Shown here piece after piece: positions 40,056 through 48,407 of a stretch of DNA of 64,000 nucleotides. The stretch spans positions 1 to 64,000 of the forward strand of contig UBYX01000003.1 of the NCBI GenBank assembly GCA_900469955.1, in the 5' to 3' direction. Origin of the DNA: Hyphomicrobiales bacterium (GTDB taxonomy: Bacteria > Pseudomonadota > Alphaproteobacteria > Rhizobiales > Rhizobiaceae). The notes under the pieces were generated by a model. That model was not told the origin of the DNA, did not search any database, and saw only the letters and a program-made list of their open reading frames with translations. Both the position numbers and the translations under genes were made by a program. The stretch's first letter is position 1. Every line of letters begins with the position of its first letter.

Positions 40056-41072
40056 GTGCGAAAATCCACTCTAGAAGAGGTCGCCGCCGCTGCGGGTGTG
40101 AGCAAGATGACCGCGTCTCGCGCGTTGCGCGGCGTGGCCGATGTTTCCACGGAAACGCGCGAAAAGGTACTGCTGGCGGCGGAGCGGCTGTCCTATATCG
40201 GCAACCGGCTTGCGCTTTCGCTGTCGTCGCAGCGAACAAACCTCGTCGCGGTCGTGGTGCCCAGCATGTCGAACATCGTCTTTCCCGAAGTCCTGGCAGG
40301 CATCTCTGCGGAACTCGAGGGATCAGGCATGCAGGCAGTCTTCGGAATATCCGACTACGACATGGCGAAAGAACATACCATCATCCGTGATATGCTCTCA
40401 TGGCAACCTTCGGCAATTGTTGTCACCGGCCTCGACCAGCCGCAGGAGACCGTCCGGATGCTGCGGAACGCTGCCATTCCGGTCATCCAGATCATGGATC
40501 TCGACGGGACTCCGATCGATTTCAACGTCGGTCTTTCGCACGGCAGGGCCGGTGAAGACATGGCAAGAGCATTGCTCACCGCCGGACGCAGACGGTTCGG
40601 CTATATTGGAAGCGCCTTGAGTCGGGACCTGCGCGCCCGCAAGCGCAAAGCAGGCTTCGAACGTGTGCTGAGCGAGCACGGCCTTGGTTTCGTCGAACAG
40701 CAGATTGACGACGCCTTCTCCTCGATTGCACTTGGAAAGCATCTGACGCAGCACATGCTCGCGTCTACCCCGGATCTGGATTGCATATACTATTCCAACG
40801 ACGACATGGCGACCGGTGGTCTATTTGCCTGCATGGAACTCGGCGGTTCGGTGCTTGGCGATATCCTGATTGCCGGCTTCAATGGATTGGATCTCGCAGT
40901 TGCACTTCCGGTCAGGATCGCCACATCGAGATCCCCCCGCCGCATTATCGGCGAGACCGCGGGAAGGCTGGCGCGGCAGGCCGTGACAGCCGGCCAGCCA
41001 TCGCCTCAGAAGGTATTTTCCTTCGTTCCCGAGATTACCGGCGTCTCCGCCCTGCACCCTTCGCGGCTATGA
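40056..41072 (+). CDS. LacI-family regulator of the tetronate operon
   Basis: A 338-residue LacI/GalR repressor. The helix-turn-helix starts at once (STLEEVAAAAGVSKMTASRA, hinge region LSYIGNRLALSLSSQRTN) and is followed by the periplasmic-binding-like sensor domain (VVVPSMSNIVFPEVLAGISA). GTG at 40056 is my choice because LacI proteins begin just before the HTH; in-frame GTG at 39963 and ATG at 40005 would add unneeded residues. The effector is probably a pathway intermediate. Confidence 0.9.
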   Translation: MRKSTLEEVAAAAGVSKMTASRALRGVADVSTETREKVLLAAERLSYIGNRLALSLSSQRTNLVAVVVPSMSNIVFPEVLAGISAELEGSGMQAVFGISDYDMAKEHTIIRDMLSWQPSAIVVTGLDQPQETVRMLRNAAIPVIQIMDLDGTPIDFNVGLSHGRAGEDMARALLTAGRRRFGYIGSALSRDLRARKRKAGFERVLSEHGLGFVEQQIDDAFSSIALGKHLTQHMLASTPDLDCIYYSNDDMATGGLFACMELGGSVLGDILIAGFNGLDLAVALPVRIATSRSPRRIIGETAGRLARQAVTAGQPSPQKVFSFVPEITGVSALHPSRL

Positions 41073-41306
41073 CTGACGCTTGACACAGGCTTCGCTCCTC
41101 TCGGGCCGGCGGCCTCAATGACTCCTCAATGGCGTAGATGCGACGTCAGTATTCCCGCGGCTGTGGGGCAGCCCAAAGACATCGATGTGTTGTGCCGGCA
41201 ACATCAGCCTAAGATAAAGCTCTTCCCGGATCGGCCCACATTAGGTTTTCTTTGACAGACATGAGCCTCCTCTCCAACCTCAAGCAATGGCTGGGGCGGC
41301 TTTCAT
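41073..41306. other. Intergenic stretch before paralogue C
   Basis: No gene of its own. A short frame from an ATG at 41261 (MSLLSNLKQWLGRLSY) resembles the N-terminal extension of paralogue B but is out of frame with paralogue C, perhaps a frameshifted leader. Confidence 0.4.
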
Positions 41307-41543
41307 ATGTTTTCTTCCTACGATACCCTCGACAATGACGACCTGACTTTGCTGCGCCGTGTGCTGGAGGAAGTCTGCGCGGACAAGGGCCTGCAGCTCA
41401 ACGGTGACGAGGCGAAGACAATCGCGCGGGAACTCGTGAATTGGTATCTGTTTGGTGTAAAGCACCCGGATCAACTCAAAGAAATGCTCAGGCCCCTCAC
41501 TCCGGCAGGACGCGCAGAAGTGGAAGGCGCCGATCCTGCCTAG
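41307..41543 (+). CDS. Small protein, paralogue C of the three-member family
   Basis: A 78-residue soluble protein: LDNDDLTLLRRVLEEVCADK, then ARELVNWYLFGVKHPDQLKE. Positions of the acidic-DL start, the V-L/F helix with Cys, the A-rich helix and the G-V/I turn match the proteins at 11824-12048 and 12144-12440. The ribosome-binding site is weak (GGGGCGG). Function unknown. Confidence 0.7.
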   Translation: MFSSYDTLDNDDLTLLRRVLEEVCADKGLQLNGDEAKTIARELVNWYLFGVKHPDQLKEMLRPLTPAGRAEVEGADPA

Positions 41544-41618
41544 GTGGCGATCCCGGCACTACAACGCAAGAAATTACGCGTTTTAGCGCGCCGGCGCTGT
41601 CGGCGTGAACTCGATGCT

Positions 41619-41741
41619 TTAGTTACCGGCGCCGATCTGCATCATTCTTTCAATCGTCAGTGGCTTTTGAGGTGGTTTCCGCTTGAAGGCAGCTTTCACC
41701 AACAATACAAAGGCCACGGCGATAGAGGCCTTGATTAGCAT
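41619..41741 (-). CDS. 40-residue single-pass membrane protein
   Basis: MLIKASIAVAFVLLVKAAFK followed by a short basic tail ending ERMMQIGAGN: one hydrophobic segment near the N terminus and a positively charged cytoplasmic side. GGAGGT lies nine bases before the ATG at 41741, strong support for so short a gene. Function unknown. Confidence 0.6.
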   Translation of the reverse strand: MLIKASIAVAFVLLVKAAFKRKPPQKPLTIERMMQIGAGN

Positions 41742-42101
41742 ATCCAGGAGACCTCCGCCGAGCTGCTCAAAAATCTGGGCACGGCCACTTACCTCCGTAC
41801 ATAAGTTATCGCTACTTCAACCACAAAGCGATCTAAATCAACACGCCAGCGATCACAACGGTGTTAGTACACAAGACCTATCGGATCCGGAAAGTCTCGC
41901 CGCAGTGGCGACATCCAAGGCTCCGTGGCACAAAGCCGCGTCCGACGAGAAGTAACGCCGCGCCCTCCCCTGACCGCGGCGCTACCGTCAGGCGTAGTGA
42001 CCCTAAGTCAGACCAAAACGACCTAGTTGGTGTCCGGCGCGGCGCGAGCTGGCTGAACTGCCCAGCAGAGGTTCACCGGGCCGACGGGTCGGCTGGACGA
42101 T
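41742..42101. other. Intergenic stretch without a supported gene
   Basis: Plus-strand frames here lack ribosome-binding sites and motifs and overlap the small membrane gene antisense. Confidence 0.5.
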
Positions 42102-42407
42102 TTAGTTGATCACATGGACGATCTTGCGGGTGCCGGGTTCGACCAGCACCGTCTTGCCGCCCACCACCGCATAGCGGTACTTAACATCGGGGACATCAAC
42201 CGTGTGGAGCTCAACCGTTTCAGGAAGCGCCGTACCAACGCTGACGGTGACGTTCGGCACGTCGATCGACTTTACCTTCTGCTTGGTGACATATTCCTTG
42301 ATGACAGTTTCTTGTTCTGGAGCGATCACCACTGTCTGGGCCGCCGCAGCGAATGCGCCCGCAGTCAGGGCAAGTCCTGTTACAGCGGAAATCATGATCT
42401 TTTTCAT
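42102..42407 (-). CDS. DUF1236 exported protein
   Basis: A 101-residue protein with a signal peptide (KKIMISAVTGLALTAGAFAA) and the DUF1236 pattern: EQETVIKEYVTKQKVKSIDV, LPETVELHTVDVPDVKYRYA, then VVGGKTVLVEPGTRKIVHVI. Many copies of this family occur in rhizobia; the role is unknown and probably periplasmic. ATG at 42407 has AGGA seven bases upstream; a longer frame from 42545 is unnecessary. Confidence 0.85.
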   Translation of the reverse strand: MKKIMISAVTGLALTAGAFAAAAQTVVIAPEQETVIKEYVTKQKVKSIDVPNVTVSVGTALPETVELHTVDVPDVKYRYAVVGGKTVLVEPGTRKIVHVIN

Positions 42408-42682
42408 CTGGTTATCCTCGTGTGGTTGCTGATCGAACTCGCCTCGCGAGACGCTGGAACAACACCTGGATGAAGCCCGTGTTCCGCGGACGGACTTCAG
42501 TCCAAGGCGCCATGGGACCAAGGGCCTAGGTAGAAAATGGGGCATGGGACCTAAGCCCGATGATGCCGATCACGAGGAACCGGGCTCGTGACCTGACGTT
42601 CTGGATCTCCGGTCGGAAGACCAGGATGCTGACCTCCATCAGTTGCTTTATCAAACCTGGCTAATTCAGAAGCAGGATGCAT
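42408..42682. other. Leader and spacer
   Basis: No supported gene; contains the leader of the DUF1236 gene. Confidence 0.5.
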
Positions 42683-42835
42683 ATGAGACCTACGAATAAG
42701 AGAAGTGGCTTCGGCTTGCCGATATTCCCCGTGTTGTTGGCGATTGGTGCAATTTTAATCTTCCTGGGGCTGTTTCAGGAGCCGCCTGCCTCCGCGAGAG
42801 TGTTCGTCCCGGAGGACGCACAACAGATCAAGTAA
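42683..42835 (+). CDS. 50-residue single-pass membrane protein
   Basis: MRPTNKRSGFGLPIFPVLLA, followed by the hydrophobic run IGAILIFLGLF and a polar tail with PEDAQQIK. AGGA lies five bases before the ATG at 42683. A positively charged N terminus suggests an N-in membrane anchor. Function unknown. Confidence 0.6.
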   Translation: MRPTNKRSGFGLPIFPVLLAIGAILIFLGLFQEPPASARVFVPEDAQQIK

Positions 42836-43327
42836 TGGCTCGAATTCCCGCTGCGGCGGAATGCCATGGCTGTGCAGCCGAAGTAGGTGATCCACGAAGT
42901 CAGTCACAATGTTCTACAAATCGTCTGGCCCTAAGGACACTTGCCTCCGGCCTTTCGGCTGTAGGCGATACCCCAGGACGTTGCTGATGCCGAAAACCTA
43001 TGGTTGCGGCGAAGGACCACGACCACGATGCACAGGACGAGGCGCAAAGGCACTGGGGGGGACCCAGGTTCCGGATCCGCCCTTATGCGGGACCGACAGG
43101 GTAATGTTCGCCCGCTTCCTCATCTCAGCTCCGCACGTTCCTCTCGGAGGCTCGCTGGGGCTGAATGGTTGTGGCCGGACAGAGTTCCACGCTGATACCT
43201 AAGCCCCCAGCCGGACCTTCGGCCCCAGACACCAAGGACCAAGGTCCGGGCCGCGGGGAATTAGGTCCCATACGGGGAACATGGACGCCACTTCAGATAT
43301 TGGCACTTCAACAGATGGGAGTCGAAT
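42836..43327. other. Intergenic stretch without a supported gene
   Basis: Frames of 60-100 codons exist but have poor composition and no start signals. GC-rich, with no clear hairpin. Confidence 0.5.
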
Positions 43328-43420
43328 ATGGACGAGAGCATTTATCAGGCACGTTGGCTGCTGTTCACTGTCATCGTTCTTGCTGGAGGACTTCTGGCTG
43401 CGGGTGTTGCGGCCGGATAG
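43328..43420 (+). CDS. 30-residue membrane peptide
   Basis: MDESIYQARWLLFTVIVLAG, then GLLAAGVAAG: essentially one transmembrane helix with an acidic N terminus. GGGAG lies six bases before the ATG at 43328, and a strong stem-loop follows 20 bases after the stop. Together these support a real small gene. Function unknown. Confidence 0.55.
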   Translation: MDESIYQARWLLFTVIVLAGGLLAAGVAAG

Positions 43421-43440
43421 ATGTCGTCCTTACGGAATTG

Positions 43441-43468
43441 ACCATAGGCAGAAAAGTCTGCCTATGGT
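43441..43468 (+). terminator. Perfect 12-base-pair stem-loop
   Basis: ACCATAGGCAGA and TCTGCCTATGGT pair perfectly around AAAG. It follows the 30-residue gene by 20 bases and precedes the Gly-rich gene by 50. The trailing bases (GAGTTTAC) hold only a weak T run, so it is a terminator or a stabilising structure. Confidence 0.6.
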
Positions 43469-43518
43469 GAGTTTACTGGAAAACCCGCGTAGCCTCTGCA
43501 AGGCACAGGAGTAAATCA

Positions 43519-44013
43519 TTGTTCTCTCGCAGGCATCTACTGGCCGGATCCCTATCCTCGACGTTCGCTCTGACCGCAACCTCAGCCCGGATCTCGCTCG
43601 GAGCCGTAGCCCTGCTGGTTACGGACCACACAGCCACTGCCCAACAGGGCGGAGGAAACAGTGGCGGCAAGGGTGGTGGGAACAGTGGTGGCAAGGGCGG
43701 TGGAAATGGAGGCGGCAACGGCAGTGGTGGGGGAAGCCGCGGCGGGAACGGCAATGGCAATGGAGGCAATGGCAAGGGCGGGAAATCGACCTCCGCGTCT
43801 TCGCGCAGCACTGAAAATGCCGATCCTGGTACAGGGGGCGGCAGGACAGCCAGCGGCAATGCAACGTCAATCGGAGTCCGCCATGGGAGCGGCATCGAGG
43901 AAGAACTTGCCAACGGCCGATATGTCATGCGGGATAACCGTGGCCGCACGATCATCAACCGGGCAGCGACGGCAGCAGACCGAGCAAGAATCCGATCTTT
44001 GGCGGGGAAGTGA
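43519..44013 (+). CDS. Exported glycine-rich protein
   Basis: A 164-residue protein starting with TTG at 43519, supported by AGGAG seven bases upstream. The N terminus (FSRRHLLAGSLSSTFALTAT) looks like a twin-arginine-type signal. Residues 43-90 are a low-complexity Gly/Asn/Ser/Lys stretch (GGGNSGGKGGGNSGGKGGGN and variants). The C-terminal 50 residues are ordered (YVMRDNRGRTIINRAATAAD). It is probably periplasmic or surface-exposed; role unknown. Confidence 0.7.
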   Translation: MFSRRHLLAGSLSSTFALTATSARISLGAVALLVTDHTATAQQGGGNSGGKGGGNSGGKGGGNGGGNGSGGGSRGGNGNGNGGNGKGGKSTSASSRSTENADPGTGGGRTASGNATSIGVRHGSGIEEELANGRYVMRDNRGRTIINRAATAADRARIRSLAGK

Positions 44014-44676
44014 TCAGGTGGTTGGGATGCGCATCGTAGGTGTCGAGCGGCGGCGCAGTTCCAGCCAATCTACCGCCGCCTGTGTCCTGTTGGTCGCCCC
44101 GACCTTTTGCAATATCGCGGTCACGTGGTTCTTAACCGTCTTCTCCTGAAGACCGAGCAACCTCGCAATAGCCTTGTTGGTCATTCCAGACGACATGAGG
44201 TCGAGGACTTCAACCTCGCGAGAGGATAGTCGGGCCGACTTCCATAGGCCGCTCAGGCTGGGTTGCAGGGTGGTCAGCTTGGCGCTCACGCCAGGGGCTA
44301 CATATCTGCTCCCGTTGCTCACTATTCGTAAGGCATCCGCCAGTGCACGCGCGCCGACGCCCTTGGGAACATAACCCCAGGCACCGAGCGACATGGCTCG
44401 ACGGATATCTTCGCCCCGTTCGGAGACCGTCAACATCACGATCTTCTGGGCGGGATTGTGTTCGATGATCGGGCCGATTGCCTCCAGACCATTTCCAGGG
44501 AGGGAGATGTCGAGCAGCATTATGTCCGGTTTCTCACGCCTAGCGATCAGGATCGCATCGTCCCGTGTATCGCCTTCCGCAACCACCCGGAAGCCGTATT
44601 CCGTCAATGTCCGCGACAGCCCTTCCCGCATCAACGGATGATCGTCGACCACGGCAACGCGCAGGAGCTCGTTCAT
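44014..44676 (-). CDS. NarL/FixJ-family response regulator
   Basis: A 220-residue two-domain regulator: receiver with Asp56 in IMLLDISLPGNG and VAVVDDHPLM, and a C-terminal LuxR helix-turn-helix (LSSREVEVLDLMSSGMTNKA, EKTVKNHVTAILQKVGATNR). ATG at 44676 has GGAG five bases upstream. It ends flush against the Gly-rich gene: the two stop codons form TGATCA. No histidine kinase is adjacent. Confidence 0.92.
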   Translation of the reverse strand: MNELLRVAVVDDHPLMREGLSRTLTEYGFRVVAEGDTRDDAILIARREKPDIMLLDISLPGNGLEAIGPIIEHNPAQKIVMLTVSERGEDIRRAMSLGAWGYVPKGVGARALADALRIVSNGSRYVAPGVSAKLTTLQPSLSGLWKSARLSSREVEVLDLMSSGMTNKAIARLLGLQEKTVKNHVTAILQKVGATNRTQAAVDWLELRRRSTPTMRIPTT

Positions 44677-44971
44677 AGCATCTCCAATCGGCAAAGCTTG
44701 TGCTGCCCCTTAAGACTGGTCTCGGGAATGGACATGCGGATATCGTGACAGGCATGCCGATAAGCATGAGGGCGACCGTGAGGGCTTGACCTGCTGCGCG
44801 AACAGCGGAAGTTTCCAAGTAAAGACATGATCGAATAGACGCAAACGGCAGCTACGAATGTGGAGGAGCCGCTGTAACTAGCGCTCCTCGGTACGCCTTC
44901 AACGGCAACTAGGCGATTTATCCGCACCTTCGGCGGCCAGGCGGCAGGCAGATAAAAGTCCCCAAGAAGAT

Positions 44972-46894
44972 TTACAAGGGAGCAGCGATCGTCCTTCCTT
45001 CTACCGGTTCCCCTTCCCGCGATAGCCGCCATGGCACGGTCACCACAGTCAGCCTTGATCCGCCGAATTTAAGAAGTTGCGTTCTTAGCCGGCCCGCCCG
45101 GTTCATGTGCAATATATTCTGCCACCATCTGTCCTTGACCGTCTCCGGAATAAGGACGGCTACCTGGCGTTCCGGTGCATCCGCATCGAGCTTCTCGATT
45201 AAGCGCAAAAGCGGCTCATGAAGTTCGCGGTAGGGAGCCGGGATCAGCATCAGGCGCGGGGGTTGCAGCCCTCTGGCCGCGACAGGCTCTTCGACCTCCG
45301 TCTGCCATTGGTCCCGAAGCGCCTTTTCACTTTCTTCCATCTCGGGGCCGCCCAGGCGGACTAGATGGACTGCGACGACATCTGGGGAAAGGGTAAGGGC
45401 AAATCTGATTGCTCGTTCGCTCAGCCGGTTCCAGCTTTCGGTAACTACCAGCACGGTGGGCGGGTCAATTTCATCAAGGATGATCGGTCCTGGTTTCCGA
45501 AGCTGGGCCTCCAACCCATCGTAGTAGCTCTTGACCGCACGCAACAAACCGATGGTCACCGGGACCGCGATCAGCGTTATCCACGCGCCTTCGGTAAATT
45601 TTGCAAGAAGGATAACGAGCAAGGCGGCTCCGGTTGCGACGGCGCCGACCGCATTCATGGCAAGCTTCCTCGGTTGCCTCTGTTTTTGGCGCCACCAATG
45701 GACGACCATACCCGTCTGGGAGACGGTGAATGTCAAGAAAGCCCCGATGGCGAACAACGGTATGAGTTTTTCGGTTATCCCGCCGAAGACAATGAGCAGC
45801 AGCGACGCGAGCACTGACAGGAACAGGATGCCGACGGTAAACACAAGCCGGCGACCGGGCTGAGCAAACCCCTTCGGCAGATAGCCGTCCGCGGCAACCA
45901 TACGACAGATCCTCGGAAAGCCAACGAAGCTTGTGTTGGCGGAAAGACACAGAATGCACAGCAGACTCGACATCGCCACGTAATAGAACGTGTTAAAGCC
46001 GACGAGCGCGCCGACGAGTTGAGACAAGACGCTCTGATAGCCTTCCTTCGTCTGGTCCATCGCACCGATGTCGAACCAGACAGCGATGATGGCGATGCCT
46101 CCCAGAAGCAATCCCAACACCACAACAATGATGGTCAGGGTGATGTAGGCGTTCTTGAGGATCGGTTCGCGGAAGGACCCTATCCCGTTTGATACTGCCT
46201 CAACTCCTGTCATCGCCGTGCAGCCACTCGCGAAGGCATGCATGAGCAGCCATATTCCCGCAGAACTCGCCGAAGCTGCAAGAGGCGGCGGCGCGACCAC
46301 CGGGGCAGGATCGCTTTCGACGACGATCCGAAACACGCCGTAGGCGATCACTCCGATAAAGCAGGCAATGAAGAGATAGGTGGGCAGGGCGAATAACCAT
46401 CCTGCTTCACCCGTTCCTCTAAGATTCGCTAACGTGACGACGGCAATGATCGCCAGGCAAAGAGGCAGTATGTACGGATGGAGGCTGGGCAGCGCTGAAA
46501 CCAGCGCGCCGACACCTGCGGAGACGCCAACAGCTACATTGAGGACATAGTCGATCATCAAAGCGGCGGCGGCCAGCAGACTGGGATACTCTCCGAGATT
46601 CTCCTTCGCCACGACATAAGCACCGCCGCTCGATGGATAGGCTGCCAGCGTCTGTCGGTAGGAAAGGTAGAGGATGACGAGCAGCGCGATGATTGAGCCC
46701 ATCACCGGACCGAGATAAACCAGGCCCAGCGCGCCTAGCGGAATAAGGATGGTCAACGCAGCTTCCGGGCCGTAGGAGGATGAGCCAAGCCCATCCAGCC
46801 CCATCGCGGGAACCGCTTCTATCCAGCCTAGCTTCTTGTCTTCGTGCTCGCGATTGGAAAGCCGGCGACCGAATAGAAGGGTATTGAGGTTCAA
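44972..46894 (-). CDS. APC-superfamily permease with cytoplasmic C-terminal domain, KimA-like
   Basis: A 640-residue membrane protein: about 12 helices (residues 30-450, GLDGLGSSSYGPEAALTILI near the start) followed by a soluble C-terminal domain of about 190 residues (DPPTVLVVTESWNRLSERAI) resembling a universal-stress-protein fold. This layout matches KimA-type high-affinity potassium importers as well as amino-acid permeases of the same superfamily. The substrate is not certain. Confidence 0.85.
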   Translation of the reverse strand: MNLNTLLFGRRLSNREHEDKKLGWIEAVPAMGLDGLGSSSYGPEAALTILIPLGALGLVYLGPVMGSIIALLVILYLSYRQTLAAYPSSGGAYVVAKENLGEYPSLLAAAALMIDYVLNVAVGVSAGVGALVSALPSLHPYILPLCLAIIAVVTLANLRGTGEAGWLFALPTYLFIACFIGVIAYGVFRIVVESDPAPVVAPPPLAASASSAGIWLLMHAFASGCTAMTGVEAVSNGIGSFREPILKNAYITLTIIVVVLGLLLGGIAIIAVWFDIGAMDQTKEGYQSVLSQLVGALVGFNTFYYVAMSSLLCILCLSANTSFVGFPRICRMVAADGYLPKGFAQPGRRLVFTVGILFLSVLASLLLIVFGGITEKLIPLFAIGAFLTFTVSQTGMVVHWWRQKQRQPRKLAMNAVGAVATGAALLVILLAKFTEGAWITLIAVPVTIGLLRAVKSYYDGLEAQLRKPGPIILDEIDPPTVLVVTESWNRLSERAIRFALTLSPDVVAVHLVRLGGPEMEESEKALRDQWQTEVEEPVAARGLQPPRLMLIPAPYRELHEPLLRLIEKLDADAPERQVAVLIPETVKDRWWQNILHMNRAGRLRTQLLKFGGSRLTVVTVPWRLSREGEPVEGRTIAAPL

Positions 46895-47040
46895 GGCTAC
46901 TCATCCTCTGGATTCCAAAGGTGCCGAACAAGCTGGTATGTCGATAGTTCCTCTAAGCTTGCAGACCCTCCGCTCCCATGAGGAACTCTGCGGCAATCCG
47001 CCAAGTTGATGCATCCGAGAAGCAAAACGGCGGTACCGAA

Positions 47041-47262
47041 ATGCATGATCAGCTTCAGGCCCTCATCACCAATTATGATCACAGCAAAGCGGAAGAGGCT
47101 CGGCATCTCTATTTCCAGGCGCGTACTGCGGCGACCGAACTGCGGGTAGTGTCAGGGGTGGGAGAGGGTCTTCGAAAAGCGGACGAATTGGACGCTTTGG
47201 CTGACGAGCTGAAAGAAGTGTTTGAACGCAATGAAAACAAAAAGATCGCGTCTGCAGAGTGA
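47041..47262 (+). CDS. Hypothetical helical protein
   Basis: A 73-residue soluble protein, MHDQLQALITNYDHSKAEEA... ending NKKIASAE, predicted to be mostly one or two long helices. The ribosome-binding site is weak. It is divergent from the permease and upstream of the LysR gene. Family not recognised. Confidence 0.5.
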   Translation: MHDQLQALITNYDHSKAEEARHLYFQARTAATELRVVSGVGEGLRKADELDALADELKEVFERNENKKIASAE

Positions 47263-47353
47263 CCCGAATAGCCGTCACTGTGGTCGCCGCACCGGTAGCT
47301 GGCCATTTCGCTCATCCGTGGTGTAGTCTGCAGCCGGCAACAAAGTTTTAGCG

Positions 47354-48274
47354 ATGCAGATCCCGATCAAGCCTATCTTTGTCTTTCATACGGCTGCCCG
47401 TGCTGGCAGTATTTCAAGGGCGGCCCAGGAGCTGAGCGTTACGCCTTCCGCCGTCAGCCAGCAGATCCAGACGCTGGAATTGCAGCTGGGAGTAGCTCTG
47501 CTTGCGAAAGCCGGGCGCAGGATGGTCCTGACCGAAGCCGGTGAGCGCTATTTCTCGATGATCGCCGATCAGATGGAACAGATCTCGGAGGCCACGGCCA
47601 CCATCAAAGGATTCCGCTCGGTCACCAGCCTGACGATCCGGGCGACCCCGACCCTATCGAACAAATGGCTCCTCCCCCGATTGAACTCTCTTTTGGACAT
47701 GCATCCCGATCTCGAAGTGCGACTTGACGGCACCAATGAGCCAACCGACTTCCGCCAGGAAATCGTCGATATCGAACTTCGCCATGGCGACGGACGCTGG
47801 CCAGGTCTGTTTGTCGAGGGTGTGGCTGAAGAGGATTTCATCCCGGTGTGTTCACCTGGATACGCCGCGGCCGGCACGCTTCAACCGGAGGATCTTTCCC
47901 GATATCGTCTGATACACTCGGCCAAGTCGCAGGCCCAGTGGACCAGCTGGTTTCCTTTGGCGGGCGTGACCCCCAGCGACCGCTGGCAGCGGGTATTGTT
48001 CGACCGCAGTCACATGGCCATCGACGCAGCGGTCAATGGGATGGGGATCGCGCTCGAAAGTACCCTGATGATGGGAGCGGAGCTTTCCTCGGGACACTTG
48101 ACTTGCCCCGTGACGTCGCCTCCGCCGCTGCGTCTTGTTACACAATGGATCGTCTGCCCGTTTGAGCATCTGCGCCGGCCGAAAGTGCGAATGTTCCTCG
48201 AATGGCTGCGAGCGGAACGCGATGCCTGGCAAGCAAACCAGCAATCGCTCGAACGGACACAGCTGCGGCGGTAG
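47354..48274 (+). CDS. LysR-family transcriptional regulator
   Basis: A 306-residue GcvA-like LysR protein: N-terminal winged helix (FVFHTAARAGSISRAAQELS, VTPSAVSQQIQTLELQLGVA) and a C-terminal effector domain with periplasmic-binding-like fold. It is convergent with the TRAP operon. A TTAG-N5-CTAA site upstream of that operon (54180-54192) is a plausible target, but the pairing is inference. Confidence 0.92.
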   Translation: MQIPIKPIFVFHTAARAGSISRAAQELSVTPSAVSQQIQTLELQLGVALLAKAGRRMVLTEAGERYFSMIADQMEQISEATATIKGFRSVTSLTIRATPTLSNKWLLPRLNSLLDMHPDLEVRLDGTNEPTDFRQEIVDIELRHGDGRWPGLFVEGVAEEDFIPVCSPGYAAAGTLQPEDLSRYRLIHSAKSQAQWTSWFPLAGVTPSDRWQRVLFDRSHMAIDAAVNGMGIALESTLMMGAELSSGHLTCPVTSPPPLRLVTQWIVCPFEHLRRPKVRMFLEWLRAERDAWQANQQSLERTQLRR

Positions 48275-48330
48275 TTCAGGCAAGGGGGGCGGCTCCACCA
48301 CCCCGTCCTGTCGCCCGACCTCCGGAACCA

Positions 48331-48344
48331 CGCCGCTGACGGCG
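48331..48344. terminator. Short hairpin between convergent operons
   Basis: CGCCG-CTGA-CGGCG lies between the LysR stop and the TRAP operon end. It is short and lacks a T run, so a weak bidirectional terminator at best. Confidence 0.25.
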
Positions 48345-48407
48345 AGGCGAGGATTTCCATCCTGCTATTTCTGCATCTGAGCGGACAGAGTAGCCATCAC
48401 TGACGCT

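Noticed and set aside
42909..43202. 97-codon frame
   Set aside because: Composition rich in Arg, Gly, Cys and Pro with no start signal; looks like chance in GC-rich DNA.
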